Assembly: GCA_021772055.1 (NCBI GenBank)
Contig: JAETNR010000004.1
Span: 89,424 to 153,423 of the forward strand
Source of the DNA: Blautia sp.
GTDB lineage: Bacteria; Bacillota; Clostridia; Lachnospirales; Lachnospiraceae
Direction: 5' to 3'
Length of the DNA stretch: 64,000 bases
A model generated the notes under the pieces. The model was not told where the DNA came from and ran no database searches. It saw nothing but the letters and a program-made list of their open reading frames with translations. The translations under genes and the position numbers were made by a program. Positions 6,978-16,456 of the stretch are shown in pieces. Each line of letters begins with the position of its first letter. Within the stretch, counting starts at the first letter, position 1.

Positions 6978-9434
6978 ATGGAAAATAGAGAAAAGAAAAG
7001 AAATAGGAGAAAGGGTGTTTTATGCTGGCTTCTTGCAGTGGTTATGCTGCTGACAGGGCTGAATGTAAATGCCGCAGTGTTTGAGGCTTCCCAGAATTCT
7101 CCGGACTTCAGCGATGGAGAGTCCTTTGATGCAGTAATTCCGGAGGAAGAAACCGGGGAGATGATTCAGGAGCCGGAGACGCAGGATGCGGTATTTGCAC
7201 AGGAGGAGTCCGGGTTCGGAGAAATGCAGAACCGTGCCTTGGAAGAAGTACCGGATATTCAGCCAATTGAGACAGAAGATTCCGCCTTGTTTTTGGGAGA
7301 GGGACAGTCCCCGGAGGAAGAGACTCCGGCGGAAGCGGAAGAAATCAAACTTGTGTTTGCAGACTCGAAGGGAAACATCTATCAGAATCTTACGGCTGCC
7401 GTGCATATGGGGGATACAGTGACTCTCCCTGTTGTACCGGGCTTCGAGGATGTGAAGGGCAGCGGATGGAAGCTGGATCTGTCTGCCGCGGATTCTGATG
7501 TGGTGGTTTTGAGCGGCGGAAGTGCCTTTTGCCTTGACAGTAAGGAAGAGTATGTAACAGAGAAGATTAAGGACGGTACCCTGACATTTTATGCAGTCAC
7601 AGGAATGCTGACTGTGAATTTTTACAGCAACGGCGGTGCGACCCTGCTGAAAAGCATGCAGGTAAAACCGGGAACTACCATTAAGCTGCCGGATGTTCCG
7701 GACAGCAGATATGTCAATTTCGGCTGGACGGATATCCTGAGGGGGACGGCTGTAAAATATAAGATAGGAGCAGCCTGTACAGTTTCGGCAAATACCAGTT
7801 TTTATATTGTTCGCTATGCGGCAGCAAAGGTGAAAACCATTACTTTTCTGGGGCCAACAGGTGCCTCCGGTTCACAGTATAAAGCGTTAACACTTAAAGT
7901 AGTGGTAAATGGGAACTCGGGAACTACCGTGAAACTGCCGTCTGTTCCGGCTGCAGCAGGGTACAGCAATCTTGGATGGAGCCTGCAGAAAAATGCAAAA
8001 TCAGCCTCCTATGCACCGGGAAAAACAATCAAAGTTACCAAGAACATGACCTTTTACGCAGTGCGGAAGAAACTGGCATCCTATAGCGTGGCCTTTAACA
8101 ATAACAGCGGCACCAGCAAGAGCAAGGTATATACGGCTCTGAATAAAAAAGTATACGCAGGAGAATATATCACCCTTCCTGAGGTTCCGAAGGCAAGTGG
8201 CTATGTGAATCTGGGCTGGACAACCACCAAAAAGGGCACGAGGGCTTCCTATAAAGCCGGAAGCAGGATAAAGGTGACCAAAAACCTGAAATTCTACGCT
8301 GTCCGGAAAAAAGCAGTTTACTATACAGTTGCTTTTTATACAGGAACAGGCGCTTCCGGCAGCGTTTATAAAGCTTTGAGCAAGAGAGTTCTTTCCGGAA
8401 CGACCATTACCCTTCCTTCTGTACCTGACAGAAGCGGTTATGTGAACCTGGGATGGAGCACATCGAAGAATGCCGCATCAGCCAAATACAAGGCAGGAGC
8501 CAAGATTAAAATTACAAAAAACCTGAAGCTGTATGCAGTGCAGAAGCGGCAGGCAAAGGTGGTGCTTCGCCAGAAGAGCGGAGCTGTGTGGAAAACCTGT
8601 GTAATTGCAGAAGGTTCTTCATTAACCCTTCCGGGTGCAAAGAATAAACCCGGCTATACGATGATGGGATGGTCCAGAACTTCCGGACAGAGTGTAAATC
8701 CTGACTATCAGGTTGGCGCAGTCCTTAAAAATATCAAGGGAACCATCAACCTGTATGCAGTTGTGTTTAACCGCAGCTCGGAGCCGGATTATTCGGCGGC
8801 GGTTCTTCCCCAGGCAAATCTGAGAGCCTATAAGCAGGTGATTTTTGTAGGGGACTCCAGGACAAACCGTATGGCTAATACGCTGGAACGCCAGGGAGAT
8901 GCGTCCCTTACCAATGGAATTTCCTTTATTTATGAAGAGGGACAGGGATTATCCTGGTTCAAGGAGAAAGGATATAAAGCTCTTTTAAAGCAGGTTGGAA
9001 ATGGAACCAACAGTATCCTTGAGAAGAAAACCATTGTAATCTTCAACCTGGGCGTCAATGACCTTGGAAGTATCAATGATTATATTCTTTATATGCGAAG
9101 CATTGCGCCTGCGCTTCAGAAGAAGGGCTGTGAGCTTTATTATATGTCTGTAAATCCCATTAATAATGAGATGATCAAAGCATTGGGGAAAAATAAAGCC
9201 AGAAAAGAGTCAGATGTATGCCGTTTTAATGCGGCGATCAGATCCAATCTCTGCAGAGGGTCGGGAAAACTGTTCACTTATATTGACTGTTATAATTACC
9301 TGATGAAAACAGGATACGGGACGGACAGAAACCGGGACGGAGAAGATGAGGGGATTGATGACGGCCTTCATTACACGACCAAAACCTATAAACGGATTTA
9401 TCGATATTGTATGAATTCCCTTCCTTTAAGATAA
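6978..9434 (+). CDS. Secreted SGNH/GDSL hydrolase with InlB-type repeats
   Basis: 818-aa exported protein. The signal peptide ('MENREKKRNRRKGVLCWLLA..', about 33 aa) is followed by an acidic low-complexity stretch to about residue 120. Then come about six ~75-aa repeats with 'TxKLPxVP...GYxNLGW......A.YK.G..I.VTKNxxFYAV', the pattern of Listeria-Bacteroides (InlB B-type, Flg_new) repeats. From ~625 to the end is an SGNH esterase fold with block I 'VIFVGDSRTNRM', block III 'FNLGVND' and block V 'DDGLHY'. A carbohydrate- or peptidoglycan-de-esterifying role outside the cell is inferred; the substrate is unknown. No LPXTG motif is seen. I prefer ATG 6978 (GGAAGG seven to eight bases upstream) to the track's TTG at 6951. 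Confidence 0.85.
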   Translation: MENREKKRNRRKGVLCWLLAVVMLLTGLNVNAAVFEASQNSPDFSDGESFDAVIPEEETGEMIQEPETQDAVFAQEESGFGEMQNRALEEVPDIQPIETEDSALFLGEGQSPEEETPAEAEEIKLVFADSKGNIYQNLTAAVHMGDTVTLPVVPGFEDVKGSGWKLDLSAADSDVVVLSGGSAFCLDSKEEYVTEKIKDGTLTFYAVTGMLTVNFYSNGGATLLKSMQVKPGTTIKLPDVPDSRYVNFGWTDILRGTAVKYKIGAACTVSANTSFYIVRYAAAKVKTITFLGPTGASGSQYKALTLKVVVNGNSGTTVKLPSVPAAAGYSNLGWSLQKNAKSASYAPGKTIKVTKNMTFYAVRKKLASYSVAFNNNSGTSKSKVYTALNKKVYAGEYITLPEVPKASGYVNLGWTTTKKGTRASYKAGSRIKVTKNLKFYAVRKKAVYYTVAFYTGTGASGSVYKALSKRVLSGTTITLPSVPDRSGYVNLGWSTSKNAASAKYKAGAKIKITKNLKLYAVQKRQAKVVLRQKSGAVWKTCVIAEGSSLTLPGAKNKPGYTMMGWSRTSGQSVNPDYQVGAVLKNIKGTINLYAVVFNRSSEPDYSAAVLPQANLRAYKQVIFVGDSRTNRMANTLERQGDASLTNGISFIYEEGQGLSWFKEKGYKALLKQVGNGTNSILEKKTIVIFNLGVNDLGSINDYILYMRSIAPALQKKGCELYYMSVNPINNEMIKALGKNKARKESDVCRFNAAIRSNLCRGSGKLFTYIDCYNYLMKTGYGTDRNRDGEDEGIDDGLHYTTKTYKRIYRYCMNSLPLR

Positions 9435-9436
9435 CA

Positions 9437-9474
9437 GGAACCCGGGAGTCCGTCCCCGCCCTGTGAAATGTAAC
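9437..9474. repeat. Palindromic element C: one-sided fragment
   Basis: Begins three bases after the SGNH stop codon. It reads GGAACCCGGGAG..CCCTGTGAAATGTAAC, matching the right half of elements D (49.0 kb) and E (51.5 kb), including the GTGAAATGTAAC end. No matching left arm remains. Confidence 0.65.
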
Positions 9475-9513
9475 CAATACATGGGATTTTTTTAGGGAAA
9501 TCCAGATTACGCC

Positions 9514-9579
9514 TTGCACAGAGGGCATGAATCGTCTATACTATAAGGCGAAACAGTTTTAGCGGCTGTCTCGCCTTAT
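9514..9579 (+). promoter_or_regulatory. asnS promoter with a palindrome over the start site
   Basis: TTGCAC (9514-9519), 17-nt spacer, TATACT (9537-9542). Directly adjoining is ATAAGGCGA (9543-9551) with its exact inverse TCGCCTTAT (9571-9579) plus inner ACAG/CTGT. The expected start site (~9549) lies inside the left arm, so the element may be an operator or a 5'-terminal mRNA hairpin. No T-box sequence is present. Confidence 0.65.
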
Positions 9580-9607
9580 GTGATTAATATAGAAAGAGGA
9601 ATATATT

Positions 9608-10999
9608 ATGGAACTTACAACAGTAAAAGAAATTTACAGAGAACGGGAGAAATTCCTGGACAAGGAAGTGACAGTCGGAGGCTGGGTACGCAGCATTCGG
9701 GATTCCAAGACCTTCGGATTTATTGTACTTCATGACGGCTCCTTTTTTGAAACGCTGCAGATCGTTTACCATGACTCAATGGAAAACTTTTCCGAGATCA
9801 GCAAGCTGAACGTAGGCTCTGCCATTCTTGTAAAAGGAACCCTCGTAGCAACCCCTCAGGCGAAACAGCCATTTGAAATCCAGGCATCTGAAATTTCTGT
9901 GGAGGGAGCCTCCGCACCGGATTATCCGCTGCAGAAAAAACGCCACAGCATGGAATATTTAAGAACCATTACTCATCTGCGCCCAAGGACCAATACGTTC
10001 CAGGCGGTATTCCGTGTACGTTCTCTCTGCGCATATGCCATTCATCAGTTTTTCCAGGAGAGAGGCTTTGTATATGTTCATACTCCGCTAATCACCGGAA
10101 GTGACTGCGAGGGTGCAGGAGAGATGTTTCAGGTAACTACTCTGGATCTGAAGAACCCGCCTCTGGATGAGCAGGGAAATGTGGATTACAGCCAGGATTT
10201 CTTCTGCAAAGAGACCAACCTTACCGTAAGCGGACAGTTGAATGCAGAGACATTTGCCCAGGCATTCCGCAATGTATATACCTTTGGACCGACCTTCCGT
10301 GCAGAGAACTCCAATACCACACGCCATGCGGCTGAATTCTGGATGATTGAGCCGGAATGTGCATTTGCAGATCTGAAGGATAATATGGACCTTGCAGAAT
10401 CCATGCTGAAGTATGTGATTCGCTATGTGCTTGAGAATGCACCGGAAGAAATGAATTTCTTTAACTCTTTTGTAGATAAGGGGCTCCTTGACAGATTGAA
10501 CCATGTGATGAATTCAGAATTCGGACATGTTACTTATACGGAAGCCATTGAACTTCTTGAGAAGAACAATGACAAATTTGATTACAAGGTTTTCTGGGGA
10601 TGTGATCTCCAGACAGAGCATGAGCGCTATCTGACAGAGGAAATCTTTAAGAAACCGGTATTTGTAACCGATTATCCCAAGGAAATTAAAGCCTTCTACA
10701 TGAAGATGAACGAGGATGACAAGACGGTTGCTGCTATGGACTGCCTTGTTCCGGGGATTGGGGAGATCATCGGCGGAAGCCAGAGAGAGGACGATTTCCA
10801 GAAACTGGAGAACCGTATGAAAGAGTTGGGCTTAAAAGCCGAAGACTATGCGTTCTATACGGATCTTCGGAAATACGGCTCCACCCGTCATTCCGGATTC
10901 GGCCTTGGATTTGAGCGCTGCGTGATGTATCTTACAGGCATGGGCAATATCCGCGACGTTGTTCCGTTCCCGAGAACTGTGAAGAACTGTGATTTATAA
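9608..10999 (+). CDS. asnS: Asparaginyl-tRNA synthetase
   Basis: Class IIb aminoacyl-tRNA synthetase that charges tRNA-Asn. It is 463 aa, the normal length. The N-terminal OB-fold anticodon-binding domain (about 1-110, '[19 protein letters not shown]') is followed by the class II core: motif 2 region '[22 protein letters not shown]' and motif 3 '[22 protein letters not shown]'. The C-terminal '[11 protein letters not shown]' is typical of AsnRS rather than AspRS. ATG 9608 follows AAAGAGGAA. The two DNA-processing genes start 13 nt after its stop, so they may be read through from this promoter. Confidence 0.97.
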   Translation: MELTTVKEIYREREKFLDKEVTVGGWVRSIRDSKTFGFIVLHDGSFFETLQIVYHDSMENFSEISKLNVGSAILVKGTLVATPQAKQPFEIQASEISVEGASAPDYPLQKKRHSMEYLRTITHLRPRTNTFQAVFRVRSLCAYAIHQFFQERGFVYVHTPLITGSDCEGAGEMFQVTTLDLKNPPLDEQGNVDYSQDFFCKETNLTVSGQLNAETFAQAFRNVYTFGPTFRAENSNTTRHAAEFWMIEPECAFADLKDNMDLAESMLKYVIRYVLENAPEEMNFFNSFVDKGLLDRLNHVMNSEFGHVTYTEAIELLEKNNDKFDYKVFWGCDLQTEHERYLTEEIFKKPVFVTDYPKEIKAFYMKMNEDDKTVAAMDCLVPGIGEIIGGSQREDDFQKLENRMKELGLKAEDYAFYTDLRKYGSTRHSGFGLGFERCVMYLTGMGNIRDVVPFPRTVKNCDL

Positions 11000-11012
11000 G
11001 GAGTTATACTGA

Positions 11013-12080
11013 ATGATTAGATTTATTCATCTTGCAGATGTGCATTTGGGATTTGCGCCGGATCGGGGCTTTCCATGGAGCGGCGAGCGGGAGGAAGAAA
11101 TCTGGGAAACATTCCGCCGGGTGATTGCATCAATCAGCAAGAATCCGGTGGATTGTTTATTTATAGCCGGAGATCTGTTTCACCGCCAGCCCCTTTTGCG
11201 GGAATTGAAAGAAGTAAATTATCTGTTTTCCACCATACCGGATACCCGCATCTTTTTGATGGCAGGAAATCACGATTATATAAGACGGGATTCTTTTTAC
11301 AGGGGATTTCCGTGGGAACCGAATGTTGTGTTCTACCAGGAGGAAAAGCCTTTGACAGTAAAGGCTGCCGGACTGGATGTTTATGTCACTGGTTTAAGCT
11401 ACCAGCATCAGGAAATCAGAGAACCTTTGTATGACGCCTTAACGCCTGTGGAGGAGGACGGTTTCCACGTTCTTCTTGCCCATGGGGGAGATGAGAAGCA
11501 TATTCCCATGAACAGGAAGGCTCTGGCTGCGTCTGGCTTTGATTATATTGCACTGGGGCACATTCATAAGCCGGAGGCTGTGCTTCGGGATAAAATGATC
11601 TATCCGGGAGATCTGGAGCCCCTGGAGAGAAATGATATGGGAGAGCGGGGCTATGTGGAAGGTCGTTTTGAGAACGGCAGGGTAAAGACCAGATTTGTTC
11701 CCTTTGCCTGCCGTTCCTATCAGAAGCTGGTGCTCACTGTCCGGGAGGATTCCACCCAGTTTTCTCTGGAAGAAATGATGAAGATGGATATCATGAAGCG
11801 GGGAGGAAGGAACATTTATAAGGTCATCCTTCAGGGGACGCGGGCTCCGGAGACTCTGCTCTTTCCGGAAAAGCTGATGGCTCTGGGAAATGTGGTGGAG
11901 GTTTTGGATGAGACCCGTCCGTCCTATGACCTTGAGGCACTTCTTCGTCGTTACGGAGGAACTCTAGTGGGGGAATATATTGCACATTTTCTGGAAAAAG
12001 ACCGTACCCTTGTGGAGGAAAAGGCATTGTATTATGGAATTCAGGCTCTTTTGGAAAATGGCTTTCCCACAGGAAAATAG
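11013..12080 (+). CDS. DNA repair exonuclease, SbcD/YhaO-like metallophosphoesterase
   Basis: 355-aa calcineurin-like phosphoesterase, predicted Mn2+-dependent nuclease partner of the ATPase encoded next. All metal-ligand blocks are visible in order: 'HLADVHLG' (~7-14), 'IAGDLFHR' (~51), 'MAGNHDY' (~85), 'LLAHGG' (~150) and 'LGHIHKPE' (~180). The C-terminal ~120 residues form the cap region of the YhaO/SbcD group. AAGGAG lies ten bases before ATG 11013. The pair with the ATPase gene 11 nt downstream is the usual Mre11/Rad50-type arrangement. The ORF track entry at 11075 is a shadow frame. Confidence 0.9.
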   Translation: MIRFIHLADVHLGFAPDRGFPWSGEREEEIWETFRRVIASISKNPVDCLFIAGDLFHRQPLLRELKEVNYLFSTIPDTRIFLMAGNHDYIRRDSFYRGFPWEPNVVFYQEEKPLTVKAAGLDVYVTGLSYQHQEIREPLYDALTPVEEDGFHVLLAHGGDEKHIPMNRKALAASGFDYIALGHIHKPEAVLRDKMIYPGDLEPLERNDMGERGYVEGRFENGRVKTRFVPFACRSYQKLVLTVREDSTQFSLEEMMKMDIMKRGGRNIYKVILQGTRAPETLLFPEKLMALGNVVEVLDETRPSYDLEALLRRYGGTLVGEYIAHFLEKDRTLVEEKALYYGIQALLENGFPTGK

Positions 12081-12091
12081 GGGAAGAAAAT

Positions 12092-13639
12092 ATGATTATC
12101 AGACGATTGACGATAAAAAATTTTGGAAAAATTCATGAAAAGACCATGAAATTATCTCCGGGAATCAATGTGCTTTACGGGGAAAATGAGAGCGGCAAAA
12201 CCACAGTGCATACCTTTTTGAAAAGTATGTTTTACGGCATTTCCAGGCTGCGGGGAAGGGCTGCAAAAACCGATGCCTACAGTACCTATGAACCCTGGGA
12301 AAATCCTTCTGTTTACGGCGGCACGGTGTGGTTCGAAAGCGGAGGGAAAAAATACCGCCTTAGCAGAAATTTTTCGAAAACCCATCAGGCCAGCGAGTTT
12401 TTCTGTGAAGATGACGGAGAGCTTCTGGATATAGAACGGGGGGATCTGGAGGCTGTTCTTGGCGGGATCAGTGAGATCGTGTATGAGAATACCGTTTCCG
12501 TGGCCCAGCTGAAAAGTGTGACCGGGCAGGATCTGGTAAGGGAACTGCAGAATTATATGGCAAGCTATCAGGGAACAGGAGACAGCTCCGTGGATCTGGG
12601 ACGTGCCATGCAGATACTGAAAATGACCAGAAAAGGCTTCCAGGTGCAGGCGCAGAAACGGAAAAAAGAGACGGAAAAAGAAAAAGAGAAAATAACGGTA
12701 AATATGGAATATGTCCGAAAAGACATGGATAAGCTGAGGGAACAGCAGGAGGAGGTGTTTGCCCAGGAGGAATCCCTTCAGATGACCAGGGAAGATGATG
12801 GGGAAGCGCTTCTGAATGAGAGAATCGAGAACGCTGAGAGGAAGCTTCGAACCTATGGAGGGTTGATGGCCATAACCTTTGCCGGGGCAGTGCTTGGGAC
12901 GACAGGTCTATGGCTTCTGTTCCCGGGGGTAATGTATCCGGGGGTTCTTTTGGGTGCAGCAGGTCTCTTTCTGCTCGCCTGGGAGTTCCTGCGGTACAGA
13001 AGGCTGCATGATGAGCTTGAGCGGCGTCAACGCACCAAAAACCGGTGGATGCAGAAACAGGAAAAGCTTCGCTGGAACCGTGACAGCATACAGGAGGCTT
13101 TTAAGGAAAAGGAGATTGCTCTTGGAAATCTGGAAGCAGACTACCGGGAGGTGGAGGAACGGGCATATCTGCCCCTTTCTGAGGAAATGGAAATCGAGGC
13201 TTTGAACCTGGCCATGGAGACTATCGAGACGATTTCCGGAAACATCCATAATCAGGTGGGAGAAAAGCTGCGGCTGCGCACCTCAAAGATCTTAAGTGAG
13301 ATCACGGGAGGAAGATATCAGGAAGTGCTGATGGACGCCGGTTTTCATATGATGGTGAATACGCAGGAGAGAACCATTCCTCTTGCCAGCCTAAGCAGAG
13401 GAACTATGGAACAGATTTATTTTGCCTTGCGTATGGCTGCCGGAGAGCTTCTGTGCGGCAAGGTGCGCTTTCCTGTCATACTGGACGATGTATTCGGCAT
13501 GTATGATGAGGAACGGCTGGCTGCAGTTTTACGTTGGCTTTATAAGGAACACCGCCAGGTGATTATCAGCACCTGCCACAGGAGGGAAATGGAAATTCTG
13601 GAAAAAGAGGGAATTCCCTATAAAAAACTTCCCCTTTAA
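12092..13639 (+). CDS. YhaN/SbcC-like AAA ATPase with central membrane hairpin, short version
   Basis: 515-aa SMC/Rad50-type ATPase. Walker A 'LYGENESGKTTVH' is at residues ~30-42, and the signature 'LSRGTMEQIYFALR' and Walker B 'FPVILDDVFGMYDEERL' are in the last 80 residues. The charged helical arms (~175-250 and ~300-380) are short. Between them lie two hydrophobic segments ('LMAITFAGAVLGTTGLWLLF', 'GVLLGAAGLFLLAWEF') that predict a membrane hairpin instead of a zinc-hook. Bacillus YhaN is about twice as long, so this is a compact form. It should act with the upstream nuclease, probably at the membrane; the function in repair is inferred from family and context. Confidence 0.85.
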   Translation: MIIRRLTIKNFGKIHEKTMKLSPGINVLYGENESGKTTVHTFLKSMFYGISRLRGRAAKTDAYSTYEPWENPSVYGGTVWFESGGKKYRLSRNFSKTHQASEFFCEDDGELLDIERGDLEAVLGGISEIVYENTVSVAQLKSVTGQDLVRELQNYMASYQGTGDSSVDLGRAMQILKMTRKGFQVQAQKRKKETEKEKEKITVNMEYVRKDMDKLREQQEEVFAQEESLQMTREDDGEALLNERIENAERKLRTYGGLMAITFAGAVLGTTGLWLLFPGVMYPGVLLGAAGLFLLAWEFLRYRRLHDELERRQRTKNRWMQKQEKLRWNRDSIQEAFKEKEIALGNLEADYREVEERAYLPLSEEMEIEALNLAMETIETISGNIHNQVGEKLRLRTSKILSEITGGRYQEVLMDAGFHMMVNTQERTIPLASLSRGTMEQIYFALRMAAGELLCGKVRFPVILDDVFGMYDEERLAAVLRWLYKEHRQVIISTCHRREMEILEKEGIPYKKLPL

Positions 13640-13689
13640 AATCACATGTCTGCTGATGCAGACAATACCATGAATGAAAGGATCGTTGC

Positions 13690-14193
13690 ATGAAAGAAAA
13701 GCTTAGAGTTGGATTAATGGTTCTTCTGGTGCTCACCCTTCTGGCTATGGCGGGAGGATTCTGGACCTTTGTAGGAGTACAGGCAGAAAAAGAAAAGGCT
13801 GCCGAGCTGGTCGAAAATGCAGGGCAGGCAGAAGAGGAGGGCGGAATCGAGGCCATGTTTATTCCTGTAGGCACCCAGGGCGATTCCTGGATGTTTGCTG
13901 ATGAGAACGGGCTGTTTGAAGCAGAGATACCGGAGGGAGAGCTTTATAATGAAGCAGGTGATAAGATTACTGCAGAGGAGCTTTATACAGGGGATGTATT
14001 GAAGATTTACGGAAATATCATTTCCACCAGGAGCCTTCCCCCACAGTATTCCGGCATCGAAAAAATGATCCGCATCCGCAGGGGAACCGTAGAAGATGCG
14101 GCCCCCTATTCCACAGAAATACAAAAATATACGGGGAAACCCATCTGCGCAAAGGAGAGGGAAGATCGTTCTCTTTTGGAGGAAAAGAAATAG
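13690..14193 (+). CDS. Membrane-anchored small extracytoplasmic protein (hypothetical)
   Basis: 167 aa. The N-terminal transmembrane or signal-anchor segment is 'VGLMVLLVLTLLAMAGGFWTFVG' (residues ~7-29). The outside part is acidic, with a beta-rich region 'EELYTGDVLKIYGNIISTRS' and 'GIEKMIRIRRGT' that resembles OB-like domains in small Firmicutes lipoproteins and anchored proteins (DUF3221-like); this is a weak similarity by eye. There is no lipobox Cys. It starts 50 nt after the YhaN-like gene with AAAGGATCG before the ATG. A small perfect palindrome (TGTCTGC-TGAT-GCAGACA, 13647-13664) lies in the gap. A bidirectional terminator follows. Confidence 0.65.
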   Translation: MKEKLRVGLMVLLVLTLLAMAGGFWTFVGVQAEKEKAAELVENAGQAEEEGGIEAMFIPVGTQGDSWMFADENGLFEAEIPEGELYNEAGDKITAEELYTGDVLKIYGNIISTRSLPPQYSGIEKMIRIRRGTVEDAAPYSTEIQKYTGKPICAKEREDRSLLEEKK

Positions 14194-14197
14194 AAAT

Positions 14198-14229
14198 AAA
14201 AAAAGCAGGTCCTTTGGGCCTGCTTTTTT
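14198..14229. terminator. Bidirectional terminator between convergent genes
   Basis: A-run, then GCAGGTCC-TTT-GGGCCTGC and a T-run: a stem with A/T tracts on both sides, so it can end transcription of the 13690 gene and of the minus-strand prs operon. Confidence 0.85.
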
Positions 14230-14235
14230 GGACTC

Positions 14236-15420
14236 TTATTTTTCGTATCGTGCCATATAGTTGCTGACACAGCGTTTGATCCTGTCTACCGGGTTGAGCA
14301 GATGGCTTACAGATAAGTCATGGTTCAGTGTGTCAATGATCAATGCGATATATTTGCTCATGTCACAGCTGATGTAATACTTTTTCTCAAGGAGCTCCGG
14401 ACTCTGGTAGACCAGATTGGTGGTAAGGAGCTTGTCAAAGACACCCTGCTCGTAGGCTTCGTCAAATTTGTCCATTCCGTCAGTGAAGATGCCGAAGGTA
14501 GCACAAATATAGATCCTGCCCGCACCTCTTTCTTTTAGAAGAGAAGCGATCTGGAGAATCGTACCGCCGGAGGAAATCATGTCATCGATCAGGATCATAT
14601 CCTTGCCCTGGAGCTTCGGTCCGAGGAATTCATAGGCTGCAATCGGATGGCGGCCATTGACACGGCGGGAATAGTCAAGACGCTTATAATACATCCCCAT
14701 ATCAACACCGAGGATATTGGCAAGATAAATAGCACGTCCCATACTTCCTTCATCAGGGCTGATGATCATAAAATGTTCATTGTCAATATGAAGTCCTTCT
14801 TCATGGTTTAAAAGAGCCTTCATAAACTGATAAGCAGGCTGTACAGTCTCAAAGCCGTGGAGAGGAGTTGCATTCTGGACACGGGAATCATGGGCATCAA
14901 AGGTAATGATGTTCTCAACCCCCATACTGGTCAGCTCCTGCAGGGCGGTAGCACAGTCTAAGGACTCTCTTCCGATACGTTTGCTTTGACGGCTTTCATA
15001 AAGATATGGCATGATTACATTGATCCTGCGCGCCTTACCGCCGATAGCGCCGATGACACGTTTTAAATCCTGAAAATGGTCATCCGGAGACATAAGGTTG
15101 GTATAAGGCCCCATCCGGTAAGTAAGACTGTAATTGCATACATCCACCATCACGTAAATATCATCGCCGCGGACGGATTCTGCAACAACGCATTTGCCTT
15201 CCCCGGAACCAAAACGGGGAGTCTCTACATGGATCTTGTAATTGTCACGCTGATATCCCTCGAAAGCGAAGGGATCAATGTAACTGTGGACTCTTTCCTT
15301 ACGCCACTGAACCAGCCAGTCATTCACTTTCTGGCCTAGTTCACTGCAGCTCTCAAGGGGAATCAGTCCAAGCCTTCCTACAGGGAGTGTAGCCAAATCT
15401 TTGGTATTTAACTGTGGCAT
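14236..15420 (-). CDS. prs: Ribose-phosphate pyrophosphokinase, long divergent form
   Basis: Makes PRPP from ribose-5-phosphate and ATP for nucleotide, His and Trp synthesis. At 394 aa it is longer than standard Prs (~315). The family marks are the flexible-loop region 'MPYLYESRQSKRIGRESLD', 'FDAHDSRVQNA' and the PRPP-binding loop 'MILIDDMISSGGTI'. Extra sequence lies at the N-terminus (~50 aa) and in the C-terminal third. The start ATG (15418-15420) has AGGAGG ten bases upstream within the last codons of dnaC; the gap between stop and start is three bases, so translation is probably coupled to the helicase loader. Confidence 0.88.
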   Translation of the reverse strand: MPQLNTKDLATLPVGRLGLIPLESCSELGQKVNDWLVQWRKERVHSYIDPFAFEGYQRDNYKIHVETPRFGSGEGKCVVAESVRGDDIYVMVDVCNYSLTYRMGPYTNLMSPDDHFQDLKRVIGAIGGKARRINVIMPYLYESRQSKRIGRESLDCATALQELTSMGVENIITFDAHDSRVQNATPLHGFETVQPAYQFMKALLNHEEGLHIDNEHFMIISPDEGSMGRAIYLANILGVDMGMYYKRLDYSRRVNGRHPIAAYEFLGPKLQGKDMILIDDMISSGGTILQIASLLKERGAGRIYICATFGIFTDGMDKFDEAYEQGVFDKLLTTNLVYQSPELLEKKYYISCDMSKYIALIIDTLNHDLSVSHLLNPVDRIKRCVSNYMARYEK

Positions 15421-15423
15421 TCT

Positions 15424-16413
15424 CTATTTTCCTCCTAAAAAAATTTTCTCAATGCGGATGTCCTTTCCAATCAGCTTTACCATGCGGTAATTGCTGGCAA
15501 TGCGGGAAAAGGTTCTTTCGGAATAAGTATCAGAGAAATCCTCCAGTTTCATATTGGTTGAAATAATGGTGGATTTCTGACGCATGATCCGCTCATTGAT
15601 GCACAAAAACAACTGGGACGATACAAAGCTGTTGGTAAGCTCTGTGCCAAGGTCATCAATGATCAAAAGGTCGCAGTCAAAAATAAAATTTTCTTCGTTG
15701 GTATGATCTGCTTTTTTGGAAAAGGCTGATCTGGCAAGCAGATCAAACAGATCGAAAGCAGAAAAATACAGGACACAGTGCGCACTCTTAAGAAGCTCAC
15801 CGGCAATACAGTGGGAGAGGAAAGTCTTTCCGACACCGGTATTTCCATAAATAAACAGATTCTGGAAACGGCTGTCAAATTCCTTCACAAAGCACGTCGC
15901 TGCCTGATAGGCGTGAAGCGCCGTCTCTCTGGCAGTAAGTCCTGTAGCATCATTCTTTATTGTATCAGAATAACAGTCAAAAGAAAAGTGGTCAAAGTTT
16001 TCTTTTTCAAGAATTTCTTTGAGATTTGACTGGGCATAAAGGAGCTCAATCTCTGCTTTCTTAAAACAGGAGCATTTCCGGCTCCCGATATAACCGGTGT
16101 CCTGGCAATGGGGACAAACATACCGGGGTTCCAGGTAATCTGCCGGATAACCGCCTTCGTCAAGCAGTTCTGTACGCTCATGGGAGAGAACGGAAATCGC
16201 GGCTTTTAGATCCTCTACTCCGGGAGTGCCGCCTCCAAGGAGCGCACGGGCTTTGGCTGCGCTCAGGGACGCAACCTCCTCATCAATTTCCTTAAGCCGC
16301 GGAATTTCTCTGTAGACCGCCCTGCGGCGCTGCTCCAGGTCGTAGCGGCTCTGCGCCTGCCTGCGGCTGTATTCCCTCATAATGGTATCGTACTGATAAT
16401 TTTGTAAAGACAC
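15424..16413 (-). CDS. dnaC: Replicative helicase loader (DnaC/DnaI-like AAA+ ATPase)
   Basis: 329-aa primosomal ATPase predicted to load DnaB helicase. The N-terminal helical region (1-~110) is followed by a zinc-binding-like cluster 'CPHCQDTGYIGSRKCSC' (~112-130) as in DnaI-type loaders. The AAA+ core has Walker A 'LFIYGNTGVGKTFLSH' (~190), Walker B 'LLIIDDLGTE' (~248) and sensor 'IISTNMKLEDF'. The start is GTG at 16413 with GAAGGAG upstream. It sits 43 nt after dnaD and 3 nt before prs on the minus strand. Confidence 0.92.
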   Translation of the reverse strand: MSLQNYQYDTIMREYSRRQAQSRYDLEQRRRAVYREIPRLKEIDEEVASLSAAKARALLGGGTPGVEDLKAAISVLSHERTELLDEGGYPADYLEPRYVCPHCQDTGYIGSRKCSCFKKAEIELLYAQSNLKEILEKENFDHFSFDCYSDTIKNDATGLTARETALHAYQAATCFVKEFDSRFQNLFIYGNTGVGKTFLSHCIAGELLKSAHCVLYFSAFDLFDLLARSAFSKKADHTNEENFIFDCDLLIIDDLGTELTNSFVSSQLFLCINERIMRQKSTIISTNMKLEDFSDTYSERTFSRIASNYRMVKLIGKDIRIEKIFLGGK

Positions 16414-16456
16414 GTTTTTCTCCTTCTTTAGAACAGGAATCTCTGTTCCTCATGTT

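Noticed and set aside
9435-9607. T-box riboswitch before asnS
   Set aside because: The region is too short and lacks the T-box sequence and specifier structure; only a palindrome at the start site is seen.
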